From positions 1-24,081 of the IMG/VR virus record IMGVR_UViG_3300024999_000392: 24,081 nucleotides of DNA, one strand, 5' to 3'. Each line of letters begins with the position of its first letter. The first letter of the stretch is position 1. The notes beneath the pieces were generated by a model, which worked only from the letters and a program-made list of their open reading frames with translations, did no database searches and was not told the origin of the DNA. Position numbers and translations under genes: made by a program. This stretch comes from a virus. Of the stretch, positions 1 through 6,246 are shown piece by piece.

Positions 1-149
1 ATCCAAACATTGAAGCATACAATGGATATTATTACTTGCTTGGAACTGGAAATAGTTCGACTAGTGTATATCTTAGAAAATTTGACTTGTTGCCTTACGC
101 AAATCTTGATATATCAAATAGAGTGGTAAGTTTATTTGATATTCAGTAG
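1..149 (+). CDS. C-terminal fragment of a late phage gene, unknown
   Basis: The frame starting at base 3 is open from the window edge to a TAG at 147-149 and gives 48 residues, rich in Tyr, Leu and Ser (it contains YNGYYYLLGTGN and ends VVSLFDIQ). The start lies outside the window. It sits 39 bases upstream of the tail endopeptidase on the same strand, so it is probably a tail or baseplate gene. The short piece does not look to me like the end of a distal tail (Dit) protein; the alternating aromatic and small residues suggest beta structure, perhaps a propeller-type adhesin. Function not assigned. Confidence 0.6.
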   Translation, partial: PNIEAYNGYYYLLGTGNSSTSVYLRKFDLLPYANLDISNRVVSLFDIQ

Positions 150-188
150 GTCGTAGTTGACGCAAACCCCGACACAGAGAGGTGAAAA

Positions 189-2006
189 ATGGCACAACTA
201 AAAATATTAAACCCCTCCCTCGAACCTTTGGCGATACTACTTAACGTAGTGTCGCCTTCTGTTTCCGAAGAAATAAACCGCGAGTTCACGGCATCGTTTC
301 AAACCATTATCGACGGCGACAAAAGCGACTACATCACCTATCAAAACATCGTCGAAATTGAAGGTAACTATTTTAACATCGTCTACACGAAAGACAACCA
401 CAACCCCGACGGCACACTGACAATCGACGGTGAGTGTGAGCATGTGAGTTATGATCTAATCGGCGACGAAAACGACCCGGCAGACCCTATGATACATGAG
501 TATTACGCAAATGTTGGCACCCCTACAGCGTTACTGACAACGTTGCTTTCCGGCACAGGCTTTACGGTAGGACAAGTTGATTTTACTGCGCTGACAACTA
601 TCGCGATTAACGAAAAGGTTAACAAGCGGGGAATACTCATAACGCTGGCTGAACAGTTAGGCGGGGAACTAAAGTTCGACAAGTACGAAATATCCCTATT
701 GTCGCGCAGGGGAGCGGATCGTGGGCTAGGATTTAGGTATCGTCGAAATCTAGCTAGTATGTCGCGGATCACAGACAACCGTAACAAGGTTGATGGATTG
801 CCTACCGTGACATACACCACGGATGTTGTCGAATTGGAGTTCGCTGAAGGGCATGGGACTGACGATCATTACGAGTTGGGGGATACAGTTTATCTATTTG
901 ACGACCAGTTAGGCATTGCAAATGTGCCACTTAGAATTATCAAGGAGTCTCACAACCCTCAGCAACGTATGCAGGGAAACGTGACTATATCAAATCTCTC
1001 GGACGCATTCGTAAAGGATATACATGACACGGTGGCTGGGTTGCAACAGAGTACAGTGTATAAGGGAGCGTTGTACAACGGGGTAAGGATAAGTGCATAC
1101 GATGGGTTCGTGGCGACTAGGACGGACAATAAAGTCAGGACGACACTCAATGCAACGAATGGAATTTCGGTACAAAGTGGCGATGGTTTAGGTACGTGGG
1201 TAGACAGGTTTTACGTCGATATTGACGGCAACACTCGCCTGAAAAATGCTTTTATTGACATAACTAGTGGTGACACATATATCCTGATTAGCCCGACTGA
1301 GGGGATCAGGATTACAAAGGATAGTGTCGATAAGTTTTCCTTAGACACCAATGGCAATGTGCAGCTAAAAGACGCATCAATCAACATAACCAGTGATGGC
1401 ACAAACATAATTATTAGCCCGGTCGAAGGGATTAAAATTACCAAGGACAGCGTCGATAAGTTCTATGTCGATGTCAATGGAAATCTAACCTTTGACGGCA
1501 AGATGATGGTAACTGACTCAGGGAATACTTTGGCGGAAATATTCAAGGATACTAACGGAGGGATTCTAAATCTCTATGATTTGTCAGGAAACCTGAATGT
1601 AAAGATCGGAGTAGAATCAGGAGTTGCAGGGAATACAGGGGGAACGCTGGTCTTGTTTAAGGATGTTCCTCCCGGATCTGATCCAATCAATTTTAGAAGG
1701 GTAGAACTTGGCATTAGCAGTACGTTTGACTGTGGGGCTGCAAACTTTAGAGACACAAGCAACAAGGTTAGGGCTAGTATTCAAGCCGACTCTTCCGCTG
1801 GCCCGTATATCGGGATAAGGGATTCCGCAGAAGTAATGAAGAGTTATATTTCCGAGTTTTTTGGCAAAATAGACAACGAATTAATTGCAACTAGGCCTTG
1901 GGTAGATATCCAAATAGCCGCCTACGACCTGGTTATAAAGGAATGGGTTGTAGAGCAAATAGCGGCTGTAATATTTACACACATTGAGGAATTCCACACA
2001 CCATAA
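189..2006 (+). CDS. Phage tail endopeptidase-like (Tal/prophage_tail) protein with 42-aa repeats
   Basis: A 605-aa protein whose first ~280 residues resemble the N-terminal region of Gram-positive phage minor structural proteins (prophage endopeptidase tail family), which form the tip hub under the distal tail protein. In the family this part attaches to the tail tube, and the C-terminal part contacts or cuts the cell wall. Residues 341-382 and 383-424 are tandem 42-residue repeats, both ending in ITKDSVDK, followed by the start of a third at 425-435. Residues 440-605 are Gly/Asp-rich and probably beta-structured. The ATG follows AGAGGTGAAAA, a fitting ribosome site. The lysis genes follow directly, so this may be the last large tail protein and the main host-contact protein. 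No catalytic motif was identified, so peptidase activity is only a family-level expectation. Confidence 0.8.
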   Translation: MAQLKILNPSLEPLAILLNVVSPSVSEEINREFTASFQTIIDGDKSDYITYQNIVEIEGNYFNIVYTKDNHNPDGTLTIDGECEHVSYDLIGDENDPADPMIHEYYANVGTPTALLTTLLSGTGFTVGQVDFTALTTIAINEKVNKRGILITLAEQLGGELKFDKYEISLLSRRGADRGLGFRYRRNLASMSRITDNRNKVDGLPTVTYTTDVVELEFAEGHGTDDHYELGDTVYLFDDQLGIANVPLRIIKESHNPQQRMQGNVTISNLSDAFVKDIHDTVAGLQQSTVYKGALYNGVRISAYDGFVATRTDNKVRTTLNATNGISVQSGDGLGTWVDRFYVDIDGNTRLKNAFIDITSGDTYILISPTEGIRITKDSVDKFSLDTNGNVQLKDASINITSDGTNIIISPVEGIKITKDSVDKFYVDVNGNLTFDGKMMVTDSGNTLAEIFKDTNGGILNLYDLSGNLNVKIGVESGVAGNTGGTLVLFKDVPPGSDPINFRRVELGISSTFDCGAANFRDTSNKVRASIQADSSAGPYIGIRDSAEVMKSYISEFFGKIDNELIATRPWVDIQIAAYDLVIKEWVVEQIAAVIFTHIEEFHTP

Positions 2007-2025
2007 GCCATAGGGCTTATTTTTT
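2003..2025 (+). terminator. Rho-independent terminator after the tail gene
   Basis: A 7-bp perfect stem (ATAAGCC with GGCTTAT), a 4-base loop and a run of five T. The left arm includes the TAA stop of the tail gene. The stem is AT-rich and probably leaky, so it may separate or attenuate tail and lysis expression rather than end transcription. Confidence 0.6.
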
Positions 2026-2065
2026 ATGGGTAGCAATGAAAGGATGGCGAAAGGAAGGTGTGCTA

Positions 2066-2314
2066 ATGGAACATCAAGACGTACTTATGGACATCAGGGA
2101 ACGCTTAGTTCGCGTGGAAACAAAGTTGGACAACCATAACGGCATCAGGGAAAGACTTGATGCCGCAGAGGACAAGGCAATCGAAAACGAGTCTAGATCT
2201 AAATCGAATTGCCATCGAATCGACAAGCTAGAGGCTAACCTAACATGGCTCTGGCGCACAATTGCCGGGGCTGTTATTGTTGCTGGAATTGGGGCATTGG
2301 CTATTTTTAAGTAG
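2066..2314 (+). CDS. XhlA-like haemolysin/holin-associated protein
   Basis: An 82-aa protein with a charged N-terminal helix (MDIRERLVRVETKLDNH followed by a heptad-like stretch) and one C-terminal membrane helix (about residues 58-80, LWRTIAGAVIVAGIGALAIF). This is the layout of the XhlA family: a cytoplasmic coiled coil tethered to the membrane and working with the holin and amidase in lysis. I chose the ATG at 2066 over the upstream ATG at 2036 because AGGAAGGTG lies five bases before it. The endolysin gene starts 11 bases downstream, as usual for this cassette. Confidence 0.8.
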   Translation: MEHQDVLMDIRERLVRVETKLDNHNGIRERLDAAEDKAIENESRSKSNCHRIDKLEANLTWLWRTIAGAVIVAGIGALAIFK

Positions 2315-2325
2315 GAGGAATTGGT

Positions 2326-2994
2326 TTGCCTAAGGTATACATTAGTCCAAGTACGCAGGAAATGAACCGAGGAGTATCGCCGTTTGGTACTGAAGAAGCG
2401 GAAACGAACAAGATTGCGGATGTGCTTATTCAGCTATTGAGCAACGATGGGAGATTTCAAGTAAAACGTAATTCTACAGCTATGGACCCTTACCAATGTG
2501 CTGAAGACTCTAACAACTTCGGGGCTGATATTCATGTCGCAATCCATAGCAACGCCGGGGGCGGAGAGGGGACGGAGGTTTTTGCCTATGGTGCAGGTTC
2601 AAACTCAGACCGATTAGCCAAGTGTCTTTACAGCAAGGTTGCGCCTCTTAGCCCGGGAAATGACCGAGGAGTGAAGTTTAACCCCAAGCTAATCGAGGTA
2701 GGAAACAGTGTCAACGCCACGTCCTGCTTAATCGAGCTGGCATTTCACGATGAAGCTAACGATGCAAGATGGTTGGTTAACGGGCGAGATTCAATTGCTA
2801 TGGCTCTCTACCATGGGATTTGTGACTATTTTAGTTATGATTACATGGAGATTAAAGAAGCGTCTGAGGTTAAAAAAACCATTGCGCCTGACGATATTTA
2901 CATAAGCGTAAGGGCGCAAAAACACTTGGCAGATCAGGCGATAAAGGATATTAACAAGCTGGGGTTTGCTGCCAAGATTCTTGAGTTGGCATAA
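2326..2994 (+). CDS. N-acetylmuramoyl-L-alanine amidase (endolysin)
   Basis: A 222-aa protein matching the Amidase_3 family, zinc enzymes that cut the bond between muramic acid and the stem peptide and release the phage. Visible landmarks are E23/E24 (GTEEAETNKIA), H74 in HVAIHSNA and E137 in LIELAFHDE, which fit a zinc-ligand Glu, a zinc-ligand His and the catalytic Glu. The usual first His of the family (DPGHGG region) is replaced by ISPSTQE at residues 6-12, a variant I associate with clostridial-type phage amidases. Residues 190-222 look like half of a SPOR-type wall-binding module (ADQAIKDINKLGFAAKI). There is no signal peptide, so export depends on a holin. The start is TTG, 6 bases after GGAGGA; no ATG fits. 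Confidence 0.85.
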   Translation: MPKVYISPSTQEMNRGVSPFGTEEAETNKIADVLIQLLSNDGRFQVKRNSTAMDPYQCAEDSNNFGADIHVAIHSNAGGGEGTEVFAYGAGSNSDRLAKCLYSKVAPLSPGNDRGVKFNPKLIEVGNSVNATSCLIELAFHDEANDARWLVNGRDSIAMALYHGICDYFSYDYMEIKEASEVKKTIAPDDIYISVRAQKHLADQAIKDINKLGFAAKILELA

Positions 2995-2999
2995 ATCAA

Positions 3000-3065
3000 G
3001 GTAAACCATTGACCAGCCTATAATGCATGGTTTACCTAGGTAAACTTGTAAACTTTTAGTAAACC
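3000..3065 (+). repeat. Cluster of GTAAAC repeats with a perfect 16-bp palindrome
   Basis: Four direct copies of GTAAAC (3001-3006, 3040-3045, 3048-3053, 3059-3064) and one inverted copy (GTTTAC, 3030-3035) lie in 66 bases. GGTAAACCAT at 3000-3009 is inverted by ATGGTTTACC at 3027-3036, and 3030-3045 is a perfect palindrome, GTTTACCTAGGTAAAC. The alternative pairings could form competing RNA hairpins, or the array could be a protein-binding site. It fills the gap between endolysin and the holin-like gene. Function unknown. Confidence 0.7.
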
Positions 3066-3085
3066 TTTTGAAAGGAGCGACAGCC

Positions 3086-3259
3086 ATGGAAAATAAAGCA
3101 ACACTAATCGCGATCGGTGGGGTTGTTGTCATAGGGCTCGGAGTCTTGGCTCAATCTGTAATTACCGGGCAGGCCATGGACCCGGAGCTGATAAAGTTAA
3201 TCGTAACTGGTCTTGTAGGATTTGCTAGTGGTGCGGCTGCGGTAAAGATAGCTGGTTAA
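3086..3259 (+). CDS. Small two-helix membrane protein, candidate holin
   Basis: A 57-aa protein with two hydrophobic stretches (about residues 6-26 and 36-54, the second Gly/Ala rich) separated by a short TGQAMDPE turn. Position immediately after the amidase and the two-helix layout make it a candidate holin or holin partner. The ATG at 3086 is preceded by AAAGGAG at suitable spacing; the in-frame ATG at 3068 overlaps that site and is less likely. It is followed by the strong terminator that closes the late operon. No named holin family was recognised, and it is shorter than most two-helix holins. Confidence 0.7.
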   Translation: MENKATLIAIGGVVVIGLGVLAQSVITGQAMDPELIKLIVTGLVGFASGAAAVKIAG

Positions 3260-3275
3260 ATAAGGACATAACGAA

Positions 3276-3304
3276 AGCCCTCTCCGCCTTGGAGGGGGCT
3301 TTTT
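3276..3304 (+). terminator. Strong terminator closing the late operon
   Basis: A 10-bp GC-rich stem, AGCCCTCTCC with GGAGGGGGCT (one wobble pair), a GCCTT loop and five T. It lies between the last plus-strand late gene and the convergent minus-strand operon. The reverse complement also forms the stem but has a weaker T tract. Confidence 0.9.
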
Positions 3305-3309
3305 GCATA

Positions 3310-3471
3310 TTAGAAATTGAACAACCTCCCCAACAACTTACCCAACAACCTACGTTCCACTCGTTTTACTACAGTCTCGCGCTTAACCGCATTTACATCC
3401 CCCAGAACCTTAGCCAAACCATATAGGATGCCTCTGGTTTTTCCGATTGTTAGACCTTTTTTCTTAGCCAT
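3310..3471 (-). CDS. Small very basic protein (53 aa), conserved phage type
   Basis: A 53-aa protein, MAKKKGLTIGKTRG at the start and RRLLGKLLGRLFNF at the end, with about a third Lys/Arg. The pattern (short basic head, LYGLAKVLGDVNAVK, then repeated R/K pairs) resembles small basic proteins I recall from Bacillota prophages and plasmids, with no known role; nucleic-acid or membrane binding is a guess. AAGGTGA sits seven bases before the ATG. The start overlaps the end of the upstream gene by 8 bases, so it is co-translated as the last gene of a four-gene minus-strand operon that ends against the late-operon terminator. Confidence 0.75.
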   Translation of the reverse strand: MAKKKGLTIGKTRGILYGLAKVLGDVNAVKRETVVKRVERRLLGKLLGRLFNF

Positions 3472-3844
3472 TTTTAATCACCTTCTTTCTGACATAATCA
3501 CTCATGGTCACATTGCTTGCGACGGCCGCTTCTCGTATGGCCTCCCATTCTGCATCGGTGAATTTAATATGGCGACTGATGCGAGGATTTTTGGATTTCT
3601 TTCGCCCGGATCCTTCGCGTTTTCCACCATGCCTTGTATTTTCTACCCAAACACCGTCTTCGACAACGTAATCATTCTGGGAATTAACCCCGAACGATTG
3701 ACCTTCCTGAGACGGCCTGAAATCTTCGCCTTCAAGTAATTCGTTTTTTCCATCCCATTGAGCTGGTTTTCCGTCGACATAACCGATCGTGTAGCCGCCA
3801 TCGTCAACCAGTTTCTCGCAGAACATCCAGGTTTCAAATCTCAT
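3464..3844 (-). CDS. Protein with C-terminal ribbon-helix-helix-like domain (126 aa)
   Basis: The N-terminal half (residues 1-70) is acidic and rich in Trp, Tyr and Gly and is not recognised. It is joined by a basic Gly hinge (HGGKREGSGRKKSKNP, about 72-87) to a C-terminal stretch of the form ISRHIKFTDAEWEAIREAAV...TMSDYVRKKV. This has the strand-helix-helix outline of Arc/MobC-type DNA-binding proteins. So it probably binds DNA through the C-terminus, with the N-terminus contacting something else. It lies just downstream of the 118-aa gene and overlaps the 53-aa gene, in the operon served by the promoter at 4664-4692. Confidence 0.65.
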   Translation of the reverse strand: MRFETWMFCEKLVDDGGYTIGYVDGKPAQWDGKNELLEGEDFRPSQEGQSFGVNSQNDYVVEDGVWVENTRHGGKREGSGRKKSKNPRISRHIKFTDAEWEAIREAAVASNVTMSDYVRKKVIKNG

Positions 3845-3846
3845 AG

Positions 3847-4203
3847 TTATTTCTCCTTCCTTTCAACGTATTTCCAAAAATCATGATGAAGTTCCGGTTT
3901 TCCCTTGAAAACATGATTACAACTACCAACACCAAGGACTCCAACCCCGGTGTAGTATAAGGTGCATATACCGATAGGCCCCATAAAAGTAAAATACCTA
4001 TCAACGTGAGATGAACCACCAAAATCTTTATGATTGCGTGATACGGCCTGATGCTGGACATCAACATCCACTATATATTTGTTTCCGTTTTCATCAGTAA
4101 TCTCGACGAACTGGTGACATCCAACGCGCTGGTAGTAACATTTCTCCATTCCGCTATACGCCATCCATACTACCGGATGTTCACTAATGCCTGTTATTTT
4201 CAT
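3847..4203 (-). CDS. Hypothetical phage protein (118 aa)
   Basis: A 118-aa soluble-looking protein with several His and Cys residues and a glycine-rich hydrophobic stretch (TGVGVLGVGSCNHV) near residue 90. No family recognised. The ATG at 4203 is preferred over the in-frame GTG at 4221 because GAGG lies just upstream of it and nothing like a ribosome site precedes the GTG. Two bases separate its stop from the next gene's start, so the two are probably translated together. Confidence 0.6.
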   Translation of the reverse strand: MKITGISEHPVVWMAYSGMEKCYYQRVGCHQFVEITDENGNKYIVDVDVQHQAVSRNHKDFGGSSHVDRYFTFMGPIGICTLYYTGVGVLGVGSCNHVFKGKPELHHDFWKYVERKEK

Positions 4204-4223
4204 TTTTAAAACCTCTTTCACGT

Positions 4224-4243
4224 GCCGGGTGTTGGCTCCCGGC
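4224..4243 (-). other. Intergenic hairpin in the accessory operon
   Basis: GCCGGG and CCCGGC, 6 bp, around an 8-base loop, between the first and second genes of the minus-strand operon. There is no T run in the minus-strand direction, so it is not a standard terminator. It may be an mRNA processing or stability element. Confidence 0.4.
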
Positions 4244-4257
4244 TGGCCTTTGAGTTA

Positions 4258-4632
4258 CTAAACCAAGTACGCTTGAAAAACTCCTTGGAAGTTCTTCTCT
4301 GCTACAGTACGAGCTATCAGTTTGTGGTTTTTTCCTGCATCCGTTACAAACTTTACAGTTACGTTTCCTTTTTTCACTCCTGGGATAACTTCAGTGATGG
4401 TAGCATTCTCGTACGCTACGTTGAAGGCTTTAGTTGTTGCCGAAATTCTAGCTCCGACAACCGCATTTAATGAAGTTAATGGTGTTTTCACGGCTTTTAC
4501 TCCTTTCTTCAGCGATGCCCACAATGTCCGAAGTGCCAACGCTAAACGAGCCACATAATCCCCAACCATTTGCTTTGCTATCTTGTGGGCCTCAACCATC
4601 ATTTCACGTTTACTTAATTTGATCTTCGTCAT
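4258..4632 (-). CDS. Hypothetical phage protein (124 aa), first gene of the accessory operon
   Basis: A basic protein. The N-terminal 45 residues are helical (MTKIKLSKREMMVEAHKIAK and onward); residues 60-124 are Val/Thr/Lys rich and beta-like. I recall similar N-terminal helices on small Bacillota phage proteins but cannot name a family. The ATG at 4632 has AGGGG nine bases upstream; the in-frame TTG at 4641 is too close to it. It has the best promoter of the minus-strand region directly upstream and is the lead gene of a four-gene operon (4632 to 3310). Confidence 0.65.
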   Translation of the reverse strand: MTKIKLSKREMMVEAHKIAKQMVGDYVARLALALRTLWASLKKGVKAVKTPLTSLNAVVGARISATTKAFNVAYENATITEVIPGVKKGNVTVKFVTDAGKNHKLIARTVAEKNFQGVFQAYLV

Positions 4633-4663
4633 TGCGTGCAACCCCTTTCTTTATCTTGATATA

Positions 4664-4692
4664 AGTATACACCTTAACCAAATATATGTCAA
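4664..4692 (-). promoter_or_regulatory. Strong sigma-A promoter of the accessory operon
   Basis: On the minus strand TTGACA (4687-4692), a 17-base spacer and TATACT (4664-4669). This is a near-perfect housekeeping promoter 32 bases before the ATG at 4632. No repressor operator was recognised, so the operon is probably expressed in the lysogen. Confidence 0.85.
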
Positions 4693-4728
4693 CACTTTTT
4701 TCAAGATTTCCATAAAATTTTACAAAAT

Positions 4729-4760
4729 AAAAAGCCCTCGGCTCATTCCGGGGGCTTTTT
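4729..4760. terminator. Bidirectional terminator
   Basis: AAAAAGCCCTCGG and CCGGGGGCTTTTT form a long stem with flanking A and T tracts, so it can work in both directions. It closes the minus-strand BLIP-like gene (stop at 4767) and insulates it from the accessory operon promoter. Confidence 0.9.
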
Positions 4761-4766
4761 GTGGTT

Positions 4767-5099
4767 TTACTTTAAACCAAACTGTGCCTTCGTGTTCAAC
4801 TTATTATTCTGGAACATAACGTTCGCGTTAGCTCCAATGTCACCCTCTCCTTTGTATGTGTACATAACCGTGTGCAGAGCCCCTCCCTTTGTTCCTGACT
4901 CGGACACCACTTCCCCCGGCCCGCCGATGATACTGGTTGCATCCTCGTAACTCATGCCTGTTGCGAGTTGGCCGAATTCAGCCTTTGTCATGGTCGGCTT
5001 GTTACCTGTCGTGGACGGAGCGTCCCCCATCGCGCCGATTGCTACCCCTAAAACTACTAGACCGACTACTCCGATCAATGCCTTTTTAATAAATCCCAT
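4767..5099 (-). CDS. Membrane-anchored or secreted BLIP/DUF3862-like protein (110 aa)
   Basis: Residues 5-24 form one hydrophobic helix after a basic MGFIKK start: a signal peptide or N-terminal anchor without a lipobox Cys. Residues 37-110 (MTKAEFGQLATGMSYEDATSIIGGPGEVV... then a beta half YTYKGEGDIGANANVMFQN) match the helix-helix-beta outline of the BLIP-like/SmpA-OmlA/DUF3862 fold, secreted proteins that usually bind other proteins. It is a single-gene unit with its own promoter and terminator, the classic arrangement of a moron expressed from the prophage. A role at the lysogen's surface (for example against superinfection) is a guess. GGGAGAG precedes the ATG. Confidence 0.7.
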   Translation of the reverse strand: MGFIKKALIGVVGLVVLGVAIGAMGDAPSTTGNKPTMTKAEFGQLATGMSYEDATSIIGGPGEVVSESGTKGGALHTVMYTYKGEGDIGANANVMFQNNKLNTKAQFGLK

Positions 5100-5134
5100 G
5101 CAAATCTCTCCCTCGTTTTTTAAATAATGTGATA

Positions 5135-5163
5135 ATTATACCACTAAGACCCCTGCCTTTAAA
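5135..5163 (-). promoter_or_regulatory. Extended -10 promoter for the BLIP-like gene
   Basis: Minus strand TATAAT (5135-5140) with TGG directly upstream (extended -10), a 17-base spacer and a partial -35, TTTAAA (5158-5163). It lies 36 bases before the ATG. The remaining DNA up to 5291 shows no convincing gene. Confidence 0.65.
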
Positions 5164-5279
5164 TAGTAACGTTCGGACATTTCGCATCCCCCACCTTCCC
5201 CTACTCAACTCATCCCTGCGCAAATGCCCCTTTTTGCACAATTTCAGAGGGCTTGAGGGAGGTTGGCCGAACAATCGGC

Positions 5280-5296
5280 TATATCATGTTGCTATA
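5280..5296 (-). promoter_or_regulatory. Imperfect copy of the TATATCA operator
   Basis: TATATCA-TGT-TGCTATA: same arm length and 3-base centre as the site at 5652-5668, with one mismatch in the right arm. It overlaps the stop of the 44-aa membrane peptide gene. Possibly a second binding site for the ribbon-helix-helix protein. Confidence 0.45.
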
Positions 5297-5426
5297 ACGT
5301 TCGCTTTACCTTGTATCCCTTCTTGCGCTCCTTGGGACGAAACATAGGTATAGCTTCATGATGCTCTGGCAGCATGAAAATAAATAAGAGTGGGCCGAAA
5401 ACAATTGCTAAAGTAATCCATGTCAT
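5292..5426 (-). CDS. 44-aa single-pass membrane peptide
   Basis: The peptide starts MTWITLAIVFGPLLFIFM (one membrane helix) and ends with a basic tail (RPKERKKGYKVKRTL). Its ATG overlaps the TGA of the upstream ribbon-helix-helix gene (ATGA), and AAGGTGA precedes it, so translation is coupled. The pairing of a DNA-binding protein with a tiny hydrophobic peptide recalls toxin-antitoxin layouts, but no known family was recognised; an alternative is a small membrane regulator. Confidence 0.65.
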   Translation of the reverse strand: MTWITLAIVFGPLLFIFMLPEHHEAIPMFRPKERKKGYKVKRTL

Positions 5427-5638
5427 GTTGTCACCTTGTCGGACATTGCCAACTTTATCACAAGGGATCGCAACCGGTCTGCTTCTTCCTTTAATCGTTC
5501 TGTCTCACCCAACAACTCCGAGCAAGCCAAGTTTACAGCCGCATTCCTGCTTATCCCGCAGCCCTTAGCGTAAGCGTCTAAATCTTTCAAGAGTGGGGCA
5601 GAGAAGTGAATTAGTGCGGGCTTCTTTTTCTTTTCCAT
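5423..5638 (-). CDS. Ribbon-helix-helix DNA-binding protein (71 aa)
   Basis: Residues 8-45 follow the CopG/Arc pattern: a short strand (PALIHFSAPLL), helix 1 (KDLDAYAKGCG) and helix 2 starting ISRNAAVNLA. Residues 45-66 are an amphipathic helix. Such proteins bind palindromic operators as dimers and often autoregulate or act in plasmid copy control or partition. A matching 17-bp palindrome lies 14 bases upstream of the gene (5652-5668). GGGAGG precedes the ATG. Sitting next to an iteron origin it could be a copy-number or partition regulator (inference); no ParA is visible. Confidence 0.75.
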   Translation of the reverse strand: MEKKKKPALIHFSAPLLKDLDAYAKGCGISRNAAVNLACSELLGETERLKEEADRLRSLVIKLAMSDKVTT

Positions 5639-5651
5639 GCAACAGCCTCCC

Positions 5652-5668
5652 TATATCAACATGATATA
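5652..5668. promoter_or_regulatory. Palindromic operator TATATCA-ACA-TGATATA
   Basis: Perfect 7-bp arms around a 3-base centre, just upstream of the ribbon-helix-helix gene. Its placement suggests autoregulation by that protein. A near copy occurs at 5280-5296. Confidence 0.6.
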
Positions 5669-5700
5669 TATTTATGAGGGTTCGCGGAAAATATGACTGT

Positions 5701-6243
5701 TTACTTGCCAAAGAATCTCCACCAGGGTTTCTTGTTGCGTTGTTGTTGTATTAACTTGATATCATTGAGCCTTTGTAATACCTCGTTATCTCTAAGCTCT
5801 GCGCTCCTGCGGCCATCCTCGTCCTTCTCGTGAAGCTTCGTGAATCCTTCTTTGAATTCCGCCCTTATGTCCTCAAGTTCATCTTGAAGTTGGAGTATAA
5901 TACGATTCTGCTTGGCTAGTTCTTCAAGCAAGGTATGGCGAATACTATGCACTAAATCTTCCTGTTGCGTTGCCTCGGTGCTGTTGTCAGGGGATTGTGC
6001 TACCAAATCAGTAACAACCCCAAATCGTTTTTCTAGTACCTCTATAATTTGATCATGGTCTAACTTTTTGGTATAAGATGTCTTAATAATGTTCAGGATT
6101 TCAATGGTTGAATCCCTCTCGAATTTAGTAGTTTTACCTTCCCCTTGGGTATTGAAGTAGGGTAGATAGGTATCTTTGTAATAGCGACAAGTGCTTATAT
6201 TTATGTCTGTCAATTCCGAGCATTGCTTGAGCGTGAGATACAC
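5701..6243 (-). CDS. HTH/coiled-coil protein, DUF3967-like (180 aa)
   Basis: Residues 1-45 look like a MerR-type winged helix (YLTLKQCSELTDINISTCRYY). Residues 95-160 are a long charged coiled coil, and the protein ends in a basic aromatic tail, KKPWWRFFGK. A similar order (HTH, coil, C-terminal WW-basic motif) occurs in DUF3967-type proteins of Bacillota plasmids and prophages. The tail probably touches the membrane. The start is GTG at 6243 with a weak ribosome site (AAAGGG, distant). It lies directly downstream of the iteron/DnaA region, so it could bind there as a replication or partition protein (inference). Confidence 0.65.
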   Translation of the reverse strand: MYLTLKQCSELTDINISTCRYYKDTYLPYFNTQGEGKTTKFERDSTIEILNIIKTSYTKKLDHDQIIEVLEKRFGVVTDLVAQSPDNSTEATQQEDLVHSIRHTLLEELAKQNRIILQLQDELEDIRAEFKEGFTKLHEKDEDGRRSAELRDNEVLQRLNDIKLIQQQRNKKPWWRFFGK

Positions 6244-6246
6244 GAC

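Noticed and set aside
3009-3024. TTGACC and TATAAT as a promoter between endolysin and holin-like gene
   Set aside because: The two boxes are only 4 bases apart, so they cannot act together as -35 and -10.
3317-3739. Plus-strand 140-aa frame
   Set aside because: It is antisense to two minus-strand genes with good ribosome sites and overlap; its composition is shadow-like.
4222-4558. Plus-strand frames opposite the 124-aa gene
   Set aside because: The minus-strand frame has a ribosome site, a near-consensus promoter and operon context; the plus-strand frames have none.
5086-5274. Minus-strand 62-aa frame upstream of the BLIP-like gene
   Set aside because: It overlaps the BLIP-like start and the promoter, has no ribosome site and a composition unlike a protein.
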